DNA from: Acidobacteriaceae bacterium
GTDB lineage: Bacteria; Acidobacteriota; Terriglobia; Terriglobales; Acidobacteriaceae
NCBI GenBank assembly: GCA_003165795.1
Contig: PMWW01000203.1
Location: forward strand, 266 to 32,503
Length of the DNA stretch: 32,238 nt
Reading direction: 5' to 3'
The notes beneath the pieces were generated by a model. The model did not search any database, had not been told where the DNA came from, and was given only the letters and a program-made list of their open reading frames with translations. How positions within the stretch are numbered: the first letter of the stretch is position 1; each line of letters starts with the position of its first letter. This document shows, one piece after another, positions 1 to 7,419 of this stretch. The position numbers and the translations under genes were made by a program.

Positions 1-422
1 TTGGTTGTGACGGGGAGGTTTGAATCCGGGAAGGATTTGTTGCTTTGCCAAGCGCAGGTTTCTTGGATCGGATCACGTCAACTGCCGCAATGCCGTTGGC
101 CGCCAAGGCTTGGCTACGGTTTGGAATACCCCTCGCACTCATTTCGCACCTCCGAAGGGCCCATACTTACACTTCCACATTCTACATCGTAAAACTCGTC
201 CATTTGGGCTGTCTGTTCAATATTGCACAGTCACCAGTTACCCCCGTACCGGGACAAGAGCGCACCTATGGGCGACGCTGCGGTGCCCTTTGCGCAGTGG
301 GCATCTCCCCGGCAATTACTGCTTAATCATCTCCGTGTTCTGTTTTGACCAGACTGGCGGTCAACCACCTGACACCGTAGAGATGTGCAATCTGTTCTAT
401 CTCGCGCAGTGAGGTGGGCAAT
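1..422. other. Non-coding leader region, no gene recognised
   Basis: No reading frame here has protein-like composition, a ribosome-binding site or a recognisable motif; short open frames overlap each other in several phases. It probably holds the end of an upstream intergenic region and the promoter of the response regulator that follows. I saw no convincing sigma-70 or sigma-54 promoter by eye. Confidence 0.5.
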
Positions 423-842
423 ATGTCGGAGGCGTCCAAGCCGCAGATTCTCGTCGTGGACGACGATCCCAGTATTCGGGAAAGCTTAGGGATGTTACTT
501 ACGTCGGTAGGATATGACGTGATCGTAGCAGAAAACGGCGCTAGCGCTGTATCGCACCTGGGTCGAACAGTTGCGGACTTGATGGTCACCGATCTCAACA
601 TGCCAGGGATGTCAGGTATGGATTTGATCTCCCACGTACGTAGCCGGTATCCGGCCACTTTGATCGTCGCAATGAGCGGAGACTATCAGGGGGACTCCGT
701 GCCCGCCGGCATCATCGCTGATAGGTACTACCCTAAAGGGCAGCACCCTCACAATCTGTTGACCGTAATCGCAAGCTTGATCGAGAACCAGGCCGGCAGG
801 CGTGTTTACGAAAACCGCACTCGAACGGCTCTGGATTCTTAG
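423..842 (+). CDS. Stand-alone response regulator receiver protein
   Basis: A single CheY-like receiver domain of about 139 residues with no output domain. The acidic pocket (VVDDDPS) is near the N-terminus. The phospho-acceptor Asp lies in VTDLNMPGMSG at about residue 57, the conserved Ser in VAMSGD at about 89, and the conserved Lys in YYPKG. The ATG at 423 is preferred over the in-frame GTG at 414 because GAGGTGGG sits just upstream of the ATG. Such proteins act as phosphorelay intermediates or by protein-protein contact. No histidine kinase is nearby, so its partner is unknown. It ends 18 bp before the DUF3309 gene, so the two may be co-transcribed. Confidence 0.9.
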   Translation: MSEASKPQILVVDDDPSIRESLGMLLTSVGYDVIVAENGASAVSHLGRTVADLMVTDLNMPGMSGMDLISHVRSRYPATLIVAMSGDYQGDSVPAGIIADRYYPKGQHPHNLLTVIASLIENQAGRRVYENRTRTALDS

Positions 843-860
843 AACTTTGAGGAGGAAATT

Positions 861-1016
861 ATGCTTGGAACCGTCTTGATCGTTCTCTTGGTTTTGTTTC
901 TGGTGGGCGCTCTCCCAACGTGGAATCACAGCCGTTCCTGGGGTTATTTTCCCAGCGGAGGACTGGGTTTGATACTGGTTGTCGTTGTCGTCTTGCTGCT
1001 GCTCGGCCGGATCTAG
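861..1016 (+). CDS. DUF3309-family mini membrane protein
   Basis: A 51-residue protein with two hydrophobic helices (about residues 2-18 and 35-48) joined by a short aromatic, Gly-rich loop containing PTW and GYFPSGG. This is the pattern of DUF3309 proteins, which are about 50 residues long and end in LLLLGR-type sequences. A strong GGAGGAAATT lies directly upstream of the ATG. Function is unknown; the family is common in soil and rhizosphere bacteria and often sits beside other stress-associated small membrane proteins, as here. It was recognised from its sequence pattern, and its small size makes it easy for gene callers to miss. Confidence 0.85.
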   Translation: MLGTVLIVLLVLFLVGALPTWNHSRSWGYFPSGGLGLILVVVVVLLLLGRI

Positions 1017-1156
1017 TTGCAGCAACCACTCCAAAGCCATGCTGCCAGTGCCAACGCAGTGGGCTCACCGTGAACTTCGCTCGGAGTAAAGACAAATCTG
1101 TCTTAACTGCCTAGCCGCACTCTCCAACCACGCAACCCGGCCAAAGGGAGACACTT

Positions 1157-1303
1157 ATGCTTTGGACAATCTTCGTGATTCTGCTGATTCTGTGGCTTCT
1201 GGGTTTCAGTTTCCACATAGCGGGCAGTCTCATCCACCTGTTGTTGGTCATCGCCGTAGTGGTTTTGGTCTTCAACCTGATCAGTGGCCGCCGCACCGCT
1301 TGA
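1157..1303 (+). CDS. lmo0937-family (DUF5670-type) mini membrane protein
   Basis: A 48-residue protein beginning MLWTIFVILLILWLLG, with a central SFHIAGSLIHLLL and a second hydrophobic helix ending in NLISGRRTA. This matches the two-helix lmo0937 family, usually 45-55 residues long. GGGAG lies 6 bp upstream of the ATG. It follows the DUF3309 gene by about 140 bp and precedes the SYLF gene by about 70 bp, within a run of small stress-associated genes. The family has no established biochemical role; membrane or envelope stress is an inference from context. Confidence 0.85.
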   Translation: MLWTIFVILLILWLLGFSFHIAGSLIHLLLVIAVVVLVFNLISGRRTA

Positions 1304-1370
1304 TCCTCGGGCGAATCTCGCCCTCACCAGTTGGCCCACAAAATAGCGTGGAATGAAAAGGACGTGTTTC

Positions 1371-2072
1371 ATGAAATACACAATTGCTTTGTTGACTTTA
1401 TCTTTGTCCACCTTCGCCTTTGCCGGTTCGGGGGAGCAAGACACGACTGCGCGCCTACAGGCGGCCGGCACAGTCATGAACCAGATCATGGCTGCTCCCG
1501 ATAAAGGTATCCCGGAAGAGGTGCTGAATGGCGCCAAGTGCATCGCGGTGGTACCAAGCATGGGGAAGGGCGGATTTATTGTGGGTGGCGAGCATGGACG
1601 CGGCGTGGTAACCTGCCGCACTGCCCATGGGTGGAGTGCGCCGGCATTCATTTCGATCGGTGGCGGCAATTTTGGCTTCCAGGCTGGCGCCCAGTCAGTC
1701 GATCTTGTCCTGTTGTTCATGAATGACAAAGGTGTGCAAGGACTGCTCTCCAGCAAGTTTGAACTCACTGGTGAGGCATCAGCCACCGCCGGTCCGGTTG
1801 GAAGGCATGCCTCGGCGGGCACCGACTGGAAGATGAACACCGAAGCCTTGAGCTACTCGCGTACCAAGGGCCTCTTTGTTGGAGTCGCCGTGGATGGCGC
1901 CAAGATCCAGCAGGACGATGACTCAACCATCGCCATGTACGGCAAGAATGTTTCCTTCCGCAAAACGCTGTCAGGCGACGTGCATGTCCCAGCGAGCGCT
2001 GATTCGTTTCTCGCGGCGGTAAATGGAGCCGAAAAACAGACGAGCCAGCACGAAGCTGCCGAAAGCAAGTAG
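1371..2072 (+). CDS. Secreted SYLF-domain (YSC84-like) lipid-binding protein
   Basis: A 233-residue protein with a signal peptide (residues 1-18, ending FAFA before GSGEQD) and a SYLF/YSC84 domain across most of the rest. Typical elements are visible: KGIPEEVLNGAKCIAVVPSM, a Gly-rich FIVGGEHGRGVV, WSAPAFISIGGGNFGFQAGAQ, VDLVLLFMNDKG, and AEALSYSR-like text (NTEALSYSRTKGLFVG). SYLF domains bind phosphoinositides in eukaryotes; bacterial members are secreted or periplasmic with unproven lipid binding. The ATG at 1371 is preferred over 1353 because AAGGA lies about 9 bp upstream and the shorter form begins directly with the signal peptide. Confidence 0.9.
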   Translation: MKYTIALLTLSLSTFAFAGSGEQDTTARLQAAGTVMNQIMAAPDKGIPEEVLNGAKCIAVVPSMGKGGFIVGGEHGRGVVTCRTAHGWSAPAFISIGGGNFGFQAGAQSVDLVLLFMNDKGVQGLLSSKFELTGEASATAGPVGRHASAGTDWKMNTEALSYSRTKGLFVGVAVDGAKIQQDDDSTIAMYGKNVSFRKTLSGDVHVPASADSFLAAVNGAEKQTSQHEAAESK

Positions 2073-2127
2073 TTGAGCTTAGCCGGTGTGCTGCCAAACT
2101 GCGGCACCTCGATATTCGAATGTCACG

Positions 2128-2172
2128 GCGTTGATCAGTGAGTTTCTGAAGAGAAGCCCCACTGATCAGCGC
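2128..2172. repeat. 15-bp imperfect inverted repeat
   Basis: The arms GCGTTGATCAGTGAG (2128-2142) and CCCACTGATCAGCGC (2158-2172) pair with two mismatches around a 15-nt loop. It lies 55 bp after the SYLF stop. There is no T-tract, so an intrinsic terminator is doubtful. It overlaps the distal end of a decayed transposase and may be a transposon remnant. Confidence 0.5.
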
Positions 2173-2440
2173 CGGCATTCGTCCTCCGCATTTTTGCACC
2201 GCGAGCTGGCAATTTGCCCCAAGTTTATTACCCAGGGCTTGATGTACCGTGTCTTCGCCCCCCTGCCGCCAGCCACTTCCGCAGTCTTTTTGCAACAAAC
2301 TCTGGTGCATTGTCTGACCGCATGGGTTGCGGGATGCCGTGCACCTGCTCGTTAGCACCTTGGCCGCGGTGAGTCAGCTTTGTTCGGGAAGAGGTATCGT
2401 CAGCAGTGATTTCTATGGGATGTTTGCCCGCATGTACCAA
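2170..2440 (-). pseudogene. Decayed IS3-family transposase (orfB integrase-core remnant)
   Basis: On the minus strand, GIPQPMRSDNAPEFVAK followed by RLRKWLAAGG (about 2268-2338) matches the second-Asp block of IS3-family orfB integrase cores, usually GIPQHIRSDNGPEF. The family's next block, of the type G-KTLYI-PGSPWENGY, continues in a different phase as GAKTRYIKPW (about 2236-2265), so there is a frameshift. It then degrades through KNAEDEC, equivalent to SKLRDEC, and meets a stop. The expected catalytic Glu region is not preserved. Upstream coding to about 2440 is weakly similar at best. Terminal inverted repeats were not found. The element is dead; its boundaries are approximate. Confidence 0.7.
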
Positions 2441-2498
2441 GCGAAAAGGATCCAGCGTTACTGGATCCTGCTCTTGAGTATTCGGCCTGCGGTAACAG

Positions 2499-2768
2499 TT
2501 ATCTTCGCTTAATCGTCCAGCCGACCAATATGCCAACCGCGATACCTATCGCGAATGTCGTTACAACTGTTTCAATGGGGTGTCGCTGTAGCCGCTTGGT
2601 TGTATCGTCGATAAACTCTTCCGCAGCATCGCCGCCTTGTTTGGCGACACGCCGCGCTACTCCTACGCCGTCCTCAAGTGCATCCCCAACTGCGGATGCC
2701 GCTCGCGAAGCCTTGCGCGCTGCTTCGGCAACTTGGTCACCAGTTCGTTCCAACACTGATTGCGTCAT
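2499..2768 (-). CDS. DUF883-like (YqjD/ElaB-type) membrane-anchored protein
   Basis: An 89-residue protein with an amphipathic Ala-rich helical region (residues 1-55, with repeated charged heptad-like positions) and one C-terminal transmembrane helix (about 66-86, VVTTFAIGIAVGILVGWTI) ending in KRR. This is the architecture of YqjD/ElaB/YgaM-type DUF883 proteins, which are C-tail-anchored inner-membrane proteins; E. coli YqjD associates with ribosomes in stationary phase. GAGAGAGG precedes the ATG. It lies downstream of the CsbD-like gene on the same strand, separated by about 40 bp, so the two are likely co-transcribed. Confidence 0.85.
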   Translation of the reverse strand: MTQSVLERTGDQVAEAARKASRAASAVGDALEDGVGVARRVAKQGGDAAEEFIDDTTKRLQRHPIETVVTTFAIGIAVGILVGWTIKRR

Positions 2769-2809
2769 TACGTCTTGACCTCTCTCTCGTAGAGTTGTTT
2801 ATGATTCGT

Positions 2810-2989
2810 TTATTCCCCGACGGCCTTTTCAACCTTGCCAATCCAATGTTGAACTTTGCCGGCCTTCTTTTCGGCTCGGCCATCGGCCTCCAAGTCTGGG
2901 TTCTGGGTAAGCTCGCCGACTTTTTCCTTAATTGTTCCTTTCACTTCGTGGATCTTACCTGCGGTTTTGTCGTCTGTGCTGGGTTTCAT
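2810..2989 (-). CDS. CsbD-like stress protein
   Basis: A 59-residue hydrophilic protein whose text (DKTAGKIHEVKGTIKEKVGE, then NPDLEADGRAEKKAGKVQ) matches the CsbD family, including the G-K-x(2)-E-x-KG-x(3)-KVG pattern and the late A-E-KKAGK-Q segment. B. subtilis CsbD is a SigB-dependent general stress protein, and most homologues have unknown molecular function. The ATG at 2989 is chosen because GAGGAGA lies about 9 bp upstream and the protein then has the family's usual length; an upstream in-frame start at 3031 would add 14 residues unlike the family. It probably forms an operon with the DUF883 gene. Confidence 0.9.
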   Translation of the reverse strand: MKPSTDDKTAGKIHEVKGTIKEKVGELTQNPDLEADGRAEKKAGKVQHWIGKVEKAVGE

Positions 2990-3066
2990 CCTGAATGTCT
3001 CCTCTGTTCCTGAGTAAGGTTCAATTGACACCTACAGCTGGAAAAGTGCCCAACCTGTCGTTAGCA

Positions 3067-3202
3067 GGTTGCTGAAAAAGTCGTACTCGACATGTTTTGA
3101 CGGGGCGCACCTTCAGGTGCGCCGTCCTACGCCCTTTGTTCTTGCCATTCCGAGCGGGCTTCAGCCCGCGAGGAATCTGCGTTTCCGACTTTTTCAGCAG
3201 CC
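3067..3202. repeat. MITE/REP-like palindromic element with two internal hairpins
   Basis: The 17-bp terminal inverted repeats are GGTTGCTGAAAAAGTCG (3067-3083) and CGACTTTTTCAGCAGCC (3186-3202), with one mismatch. Between them are two near-perfect hairpins: GGCGCACCT/AGGTGCGCC (3104-3123) and GCGGGCT/AGCCCGC (3154-3169), the latter nested inside ATTCC/GGAAT (3147-3176). The whole can fold into a three-way cloverleaf. There is no coding capacity. It sits between the CsbD-like gene and the 3' end of the next minus-strand gene. Confidence 0.85.
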
Positions 3203-3204
3203 GG

Positions 3205-3780
3205 TTAGGCGACTCTTTTGTCCGTTGAGGTTTGCGCCTGTACCAGTTCGTCGAACAGTGAGCGATAGTGAATCATCGCGGTTCGCAGGTCTTCGGTGCT
3301 GGCTTCGCCTCGGCCCAGCCGCAATGCGATGTCGTGTGCCGACCGGTAGTTCTCTACCACTCGGGGATGGTCGACCGAAACGTCGGCGGCCCGCTGATCA
3401 AAATCGGTGACGGGATAGCCACGCGTCTGCATCAGCGAACACACTAGCTCGTCGGCTTCGGTCACGGCGCCCTTCGGATAATCGACGAAGCGGGATTGCA
3501 CCGCCTGCCACCGGGACAAGTAGCCCTCACGTTCCGCTAGGTCAAGATCGCGGATCTTTAACATCTCAACTCGCGTTTCACGGTCCGCCAGCTTCGCTTC
3601 AGCTTTGCGTTCCGACCCGTGCTGCCGAACCACCCGATCGTACTCCGGCCCGAAACGCTGGCGTAGTTCTGCGGTAGTGTGCTTGCGCTTCCGCACGTAC
3701 AGCGCAACGGCAACCACGATTACCAGAAGCGCTGCGACGGTGTAAGCAATCAGTTTTGGATCCATCAGATTGAGGTTCAT
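3205..3780 (-). CDS. Membrane-anchored hypothetical protein
   Basis: A 191-residue protein with one N-terminal transmembrane segment (about residues 10-28, LIAYTVAALLVIVVAVALYV) followed by a KRKHTTAELRQRFGPEYDRVV segment and a largely helical, charged cytoplasmic domain. I do not recognise a named Pfam family, but the TAELRQRFGPEYDR pattern after a single TM is one I associate with conserved hypothetical proteins of soil bacteria. GGGAG lies about 8 bp upstream of the ATG. Its location beside CsbD, DUF883 and SYLF genes suggests a role in the same stress regulon, by inference only. Confidence 0.8.
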   Translation of the reverse strand: MNLNLMDPKLIAYTVAALLVIVVAVALYVRKRKHTTAELRQRFGPEYDRVVRQHGSERKAEAKLADRETRVEMLKIRDLDLAEREGYLSRWQAVQSRFVDYPKGAVTEADELVCSLMQTRGYPVTDFDQRAADVSVDHPRVVENYRSAHDIALRLGRGEASTEDLRTAMIHYRSLFDELVQAQTSTDKRVA

Positions 3781-4855
3781 CGATAACTCCCTGCGCCTTG
3801 AGCGTTGGCGAAACGGTTAAAGTCTCACTTCGGAGCTTGTCTGCGCCTAAGTTGAAGTATCCATCGAGCGCCTTTACAAAAGCTGGTCAGAATTGCTCGT
3901 TCACTGTATGCGGCGGGTTGATCGAAGCCGAAGCATGCTGCTTTCGCGTTGTCGCTCACGCCTTGAAGCTGGACCCATGCGAATGTGCGCGCCTTCTTAT
4001 GAGTACGCGAACGATTGAAGTGTGATAATGGTCTGGGTTTTCTGTCTTATGGGTTGGTTTAAATCTTGCGGCGCTCTTGTTTGGCAGCCTATACCCTGCT
4101 TGCGGCGCCTCGTTCGGGGCGAACAACGCAGAGGAACTTTCGCCTGAAACGATTCTGCAAATCATCACACTATTCTTCCGCGCGCTCTTGAGCGTGAGCG
4201 CCGGAGCTACTGCAGGTTGGCGTACTCGCTTTGGCATGAATGAGGATGGAGATCCAGGATCGCCGTCTTCCCAGGAAATGCGGACACATTGCGTGCCCAA
4301 CCACCCCCGTCTCCTCACTGGAACTTATCTGGCCTGTTCACTTCCCAGGCGGGGACGATGACACCCGCCATTCATCTCGCTTTTTCTCGCGCATTTGTTT
4401 GGCATCTATGAGACAATGGGATCTTGAGTAGTTCGCGAAAATAACTCCCTCCTTGCACCTGCCGGAAAACTGGTTTTCATTGGGGAAAAGCGTTGTGAGG
4501 TCATTGCTCTTGAGCAAGCAGAGGATTGTCTTTGGACAACGACCGACCTCGTCACCAATGTAATCATTTCACAACTTGTAGCTGACGACTTCTTGAAACG
4601 CTGCAGAGTAGCTGGAAGGCCCCATTGAGCCTGCAGTGCAATAATTGGGAATGGCAGACACGACTCAGAAAGCTAAAGCAGAAAGCTTTCTTGGCCAGTG
4701 CGACAATCGGCCCCGGAGCCACATGTCAAGCTGGCCCGCGGCACAACCGGTGTCTGGCACTCCCGTATTTCAAGCCGCGAAGACCGAGGTCTGCACCGGT
4801 CGCCGCTCATCTCGCCCTAACCCAGCGAACACCGCAACACGAGGACATCTAGAAT
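3781..4855. other. About 1.07 kb without a recognisable gene
   Basis: Short frames occur on both strands, but none has a ribosome-binding site, a motif or family-like composition. Features seen are an imperfect palindrome at 4242-4270 (11 of 14 pairs), which makes both strands encode a GDPGSPSS-like string, and moderately lower GC from about 4380 to 4640. The stretch presumably carries promoters for the divergently oriented neighbours; old gene decay is possible but not demonstrable by eye. Confidence 0.5.
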
Positions 4856-6055
4856 ATGAAGAAGCTTTTTGTTTTGTCGATCGGCATGATGGTTCTTCTT
4901 GCCGTAACCCTTCCTTTGGCAGCACAATCGCCAGCCTCGAGTCACACCGTTTACCCCCCTATTAAGGTTGCGCCAGGGCCACAAAATCCGAACAATCCCA
5001 GCGGTATTTTGCCGCGTTCGTTCAAGGCTGCCTACGGGTTCAATCAGATTAATAACCAGGGACAAGGGCAGACCATCGCCTTGGTGGACGCCTACGACGA
5101 TCCGAACATCGCGTCTGACCTGGCGTTTTACGCGAGTTATTTCCACATCGCGCCCTGCAACTTTACCAAGGTGAAATTGGGCACCGTGACCGGCCAAGGT
5201 TGGGACCTGGAAGAGTCCTTGGATGTCCAACAAGCCTGCGCCCTGGCGCCACAAGCCAACATCGTCCTGGTGGAAGCCGCCAGCAGTAACGATACCGATC
5301 TGTTTACCGCCGTCCAGGTCGCCACGGCAGCGCCGTATAACGCTACTGTGGTTTCCATGAGTTGGGGCGAAGGGGAGTTCAGCGGCGAACTGGCGGATGA
5401 CAGCTATTTCTGTAACATACTTAACGGAAACGGGCAGCCCGTGACCTTTGTGGCCGCCAGCGGCGACGGTGGACACGGCACTATCTATCCCTCGGCTTCG
5501 CCTTGTGTGGTTGCCGCCGGCGGTACGTCGCTGGTCTTGAGCACCACTCTTCCTCTGGGAAATCCCTTTCTGTTGAACTACGGACATGAGACAGCATGGG
5601 ACGGCAGCGGCGGCGGAGTCAGCCCCTACGAGTCGCAGCCCTCATTCCAGAATCCGGCGTGCGCAACCTGGTCAACCAGTGGTCGTTGCCTTCCCGACAT
5701 CGCCTCGGATGCCAATCCGGGTACCGGCGTTCCGGTGTATGACACCTTCAGCTACGGTGGCTGGGTCCAGGTCGGCGGCACCAGCGTAGCCTCCCCCGAT
5801 TGGGGTGGGTTCTTTGTCCTGGTGAACTCGGCGCGTGCGATCGCCGGTAAAGGCTCGCTCAGTCAGGCGGACTATGATCTGTACCAGATTTACTACTCCT
5901 CGAATTACGCCAATGATTTCCATGACATTACGTCGGGAACCAACGGTGGTTGCGGATCGCAGTGTGACGCCGGTCCCGGCTACGATTTGGTGACCGGAAT
6001 CGGCACCTACCAGGCCAATGTTTTGTATTCAGCATTGGTCGCTGCCACAAACTAA
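4856..6055 (+). CDS. Secreted S53 (sedolisin) family serine-carboxyl peptidase
   Basis: A 399-residue protein with a signal peptide (residues 1-23, ending LAAQ). The sedolisin triad is in place: Glu119 and Asp123 in WDLEESLDVQ, oxyanion Asp204 in ASGDGG, and Ser310 in GGTSVASP. The C-terminal calcium-site region is present (FHDITSGTNGGC and GPGYDLVTGIG). Sedolisins are acid-active endopeptidases, which suits an acidic soil habitat. The long N-terminal activation propeptide of most S53 zymogens is absent: the catalytic domain starts within about 45 residues of the signal peptide. GAGGA lies about 10 bp before the ATG, and a strong terminator follows. Confidence 0.93.
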   Translation: MKKLFVLSIGMMVLLAVTLPLAAQSPASSHTVYPPIKVAPGPQNPNNPSGILPRSFKAAYGFNQINNQGQGQTIALVDAYDDPNIASDLAFYASYFHIAPCNFTKVKLGTVTGQGWDLEESLDVQQACALAPQANIVLVEAASSNDTDLFTAVQVATAAPYNATVVSMSWGEGEFSGELADDSYFCNILNGNGQPVTFVAASGDGGHGTIYPSASPCVVAAGGTSLVLSTTLPLGNPFLLNYGHETAWDGSGGGVSPYESQPSFQNPACATWSTSGRCLPDIASDANPGTGVPVYDTFSYGGWVQVGGTSVASPDWGGFFVLVNSARAIAGKGSLSQADYDLYQIYYSSNYANDFHDITSGTNGGCGSQCDAGPGYDLVTGIGTYQANVLYSALVAATN

Positions 6056-6070
6056 GCTAACCCTCTCCTC

Positions 6071-6110
6071 ATGAGGCGCGTTCCCCAGTGGAACGCGCCT
6101 CATTGTTCTT
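6071..6110 (+). terminator. Intrinsic terminator after the S53 peptidase gene
   Basis: A perfect 14-bp stem (ATGAGGCGCGTTCC at 6071-6084 with its complement at 6090-6103), a 5-nt loop CCAGT and a short T-rich tail TGTTCTT. It starts 16 bp after the peptidase stop codon. Confidence 0.85.
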
Positions 6111-6418
6111 GCATTGTTCCGGGAATCCACACCTCCCGCACGATAACGATTCCAGAGTTCAGCGGAATTGCGTCGAGATTTTTCATTCCCTTCGGCCTCG
6201 GGGTCGCAGCACTGTTTCAGGAGTTCGGCCTGATCGCCTTTTCAAAGCTGCTCAACGTCCTGCAGTTTCTTGCATCTTCACAACTCATGGGAAGCGCCTC
6301 CGGCGCGACTCCGCGTTGCCGTGCTCGTCTAGTCTAAAGAAGCTACCTATAGCTGCGCTCGTCAAGATAGTTCAGCAGTTGGCCTCGCTTCCGCGGGGCA
6401 TCGCGTAAAATCGTGGCC
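6111..6418. other. Intergenic region upstream of the Crp/Fnr gene
   Basis: There is no plausible gene. It should hold the promoter of the regulator downstream, but no clear -35/-10 pair or FNR-type palindrome stands out. Confidence 0.4.
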
Positions 6419-7129
6419 ATGGCCTCAGAGCAGGAAGCCGCCTCGCTCGCCGTACTGAAGCGTGTGGCCCTTTTTTCCAGTTTGTCGGAGCCGGAGTTCG
6501 CGTTCCTAACCACACACCTTTTACAGCGCAAATACGCCGCTGGCGAGCTGATCTTCGGCGAAGGCGACCCTTGCGCGGGCCTTTATGTCGTGCAGTCGGG
6601 GAATGTGCGCATCTTTAAGAGCTCGGCCGGCGGACGTGAGCAAGTGCTTTCGATTGACGGCCCCGGCAGCTCAATTGCCGAACTTCCGGTCTTCGATGGC
6701 GGAAACTATCCGGCCTCAGCCCAGGCGGTCAGCGACAGCACACTGCTGTTCTTCAGCCGCCAGGATTTCCAGGCTCTGTGTCTACAGCATCCTCAGGTTG
6801 CGTTGAAAGTTCTGGGCGTAATTGGCAGTCGCCTGCGGCGATTAGTGGGCATCATCGAAGAACTTTCGTTCACCACGGTGCGGCACCGGCTCATCGCTCT
6901 TCTGGTGCGGCTGGCCAAGGCCGAGGGTGTTCGCAATGGAGATGCCATCACGCTGACGCTTCCGATGAACAACAGTGAACTGGCGGCGCAGATCGGTACC
7001 GTGCGCGAACTGGTATCGCGCAACCTCAGCCGGCTGCAGGCTGAAGGACTAATTCAAGTTGACAACCGCGCGCTGGCGATTCCATCGCTGAAGCGCCTCG
7101 AATTGGAACTCGAGGCTTCCGGCGGTTGA
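6419..7129 (+). CDS. Crp/Fnr-family transcriptional regulator
   Basis: A 236-residue protein with an N-terminal cyclic-nucleotide-binding-like fold (about 15-130), a dimerisation helix (about 130-155) and a C-terminal Crp-type winged helix-turn-helix. The recognition helix is TVRELVSRNLSRL (194-206) after NNSELAAQIG. The N-terminal FNR cysteine cluster is absent. The cassette equivalent to the cAMP-phosphate site (AELPVFDGGNYPASAQA) lacks the conserved Arg, so it is probably neither a cAMP receptor nor an Fe-S oxygen sensor. The next gene encodes a RIC di-iron repair protein, so DNR/NnrR-like sensing of nitrosative stress is a reasonable inference. The start is ATG 6419 or GTG 6413; no clear ribosome-binding site decides it. 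Confidence 0.9.
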   Translation: MASEQEAASLAVLKRVALFSSLSEPEFAFLTTHLLQRKYAAGELIFGEGDPCAGLYVVQSGNVRIFKSSAGGREQVLSIDGPGSSIAELPVFDGGNYPASAQAVSDSTLLFFSRQDFQALCLQHPQVALKVLGVIGSRLRRLVGIIEELSFTTVRHRLIALLVRLAKAEGVRNGDAITLTLPMNNSELAAQIGTVRELVSRNLSRLQAEGLIQVDNRALAIPSLKRLELELEASGG

Positions 7130-7199
7130 GGCTTCGTGCTTCCCTCTAGTACCCGAAACCCTGCCGTCCGTTGCCATGGCGGCGGAGGCGCATCGGTCA

Positions 7200-7284
7200 C
7201 CTTGCGGCTTTGCGGCGTATTCGAACCGCAAGGCTCCTCTGCCAACGGCTCGCCGTTCGCTGGGTAAGCACCGGCCCGCGGGCC
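7200..7284. promoter_or_regulatory. Palindromes between regulator and RIC gene
   Basis: There is an 8-bp inverted repeat CCTTGCGG/CCGCAAGG (7200-7207 with 7226-7233) and a perfect 12-bp palindrome GGCCCGCGGGCC (7273-7284) upstream of the RIC gene. Neither resembles a TTGAT-N4-ATCAA FNR/DNR box, and none was found. They could be terminator or operator elements; GC-rich palindromes also arise by chance. Confidence 0.3.
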
Positions 7285-7419
7285 TGCGGAGTTGTCGCGA
7301 ACTGAAACAATTTCGCCTACCCGTGACCGAAGTCATAGTTGCCGTGCGGCAGGGCCGCTAGTCTGCATTTGAAGGCGGGAACCGGCGCAATGCTCCGATA
7401 CTCGCGGGAGGAAATAGAC

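Noticed and set aside
1765-2358. 197-residue minus-strand open frame overlapping the SYLF gene
   Set aside because: Most of it is the antisense shadow of the SYLF gene; only the part near 2170-2340 overlaps transposase remains, and those lie in other frames.
3956-4361. Overlapping open frames on both strands sharing a GDPGSPSS string
   Set aside because: The shared string comes from an imperfect palindrome at 4242-4270; neither frame has a ribosome-binding site or protein-like composition.
7049-7361. Short open frames between the Crp-like gene and the RIC gene
   Set aside because: Frames on both strands overlap each other, lack ribosome-binding sites and have shadow-like composition.
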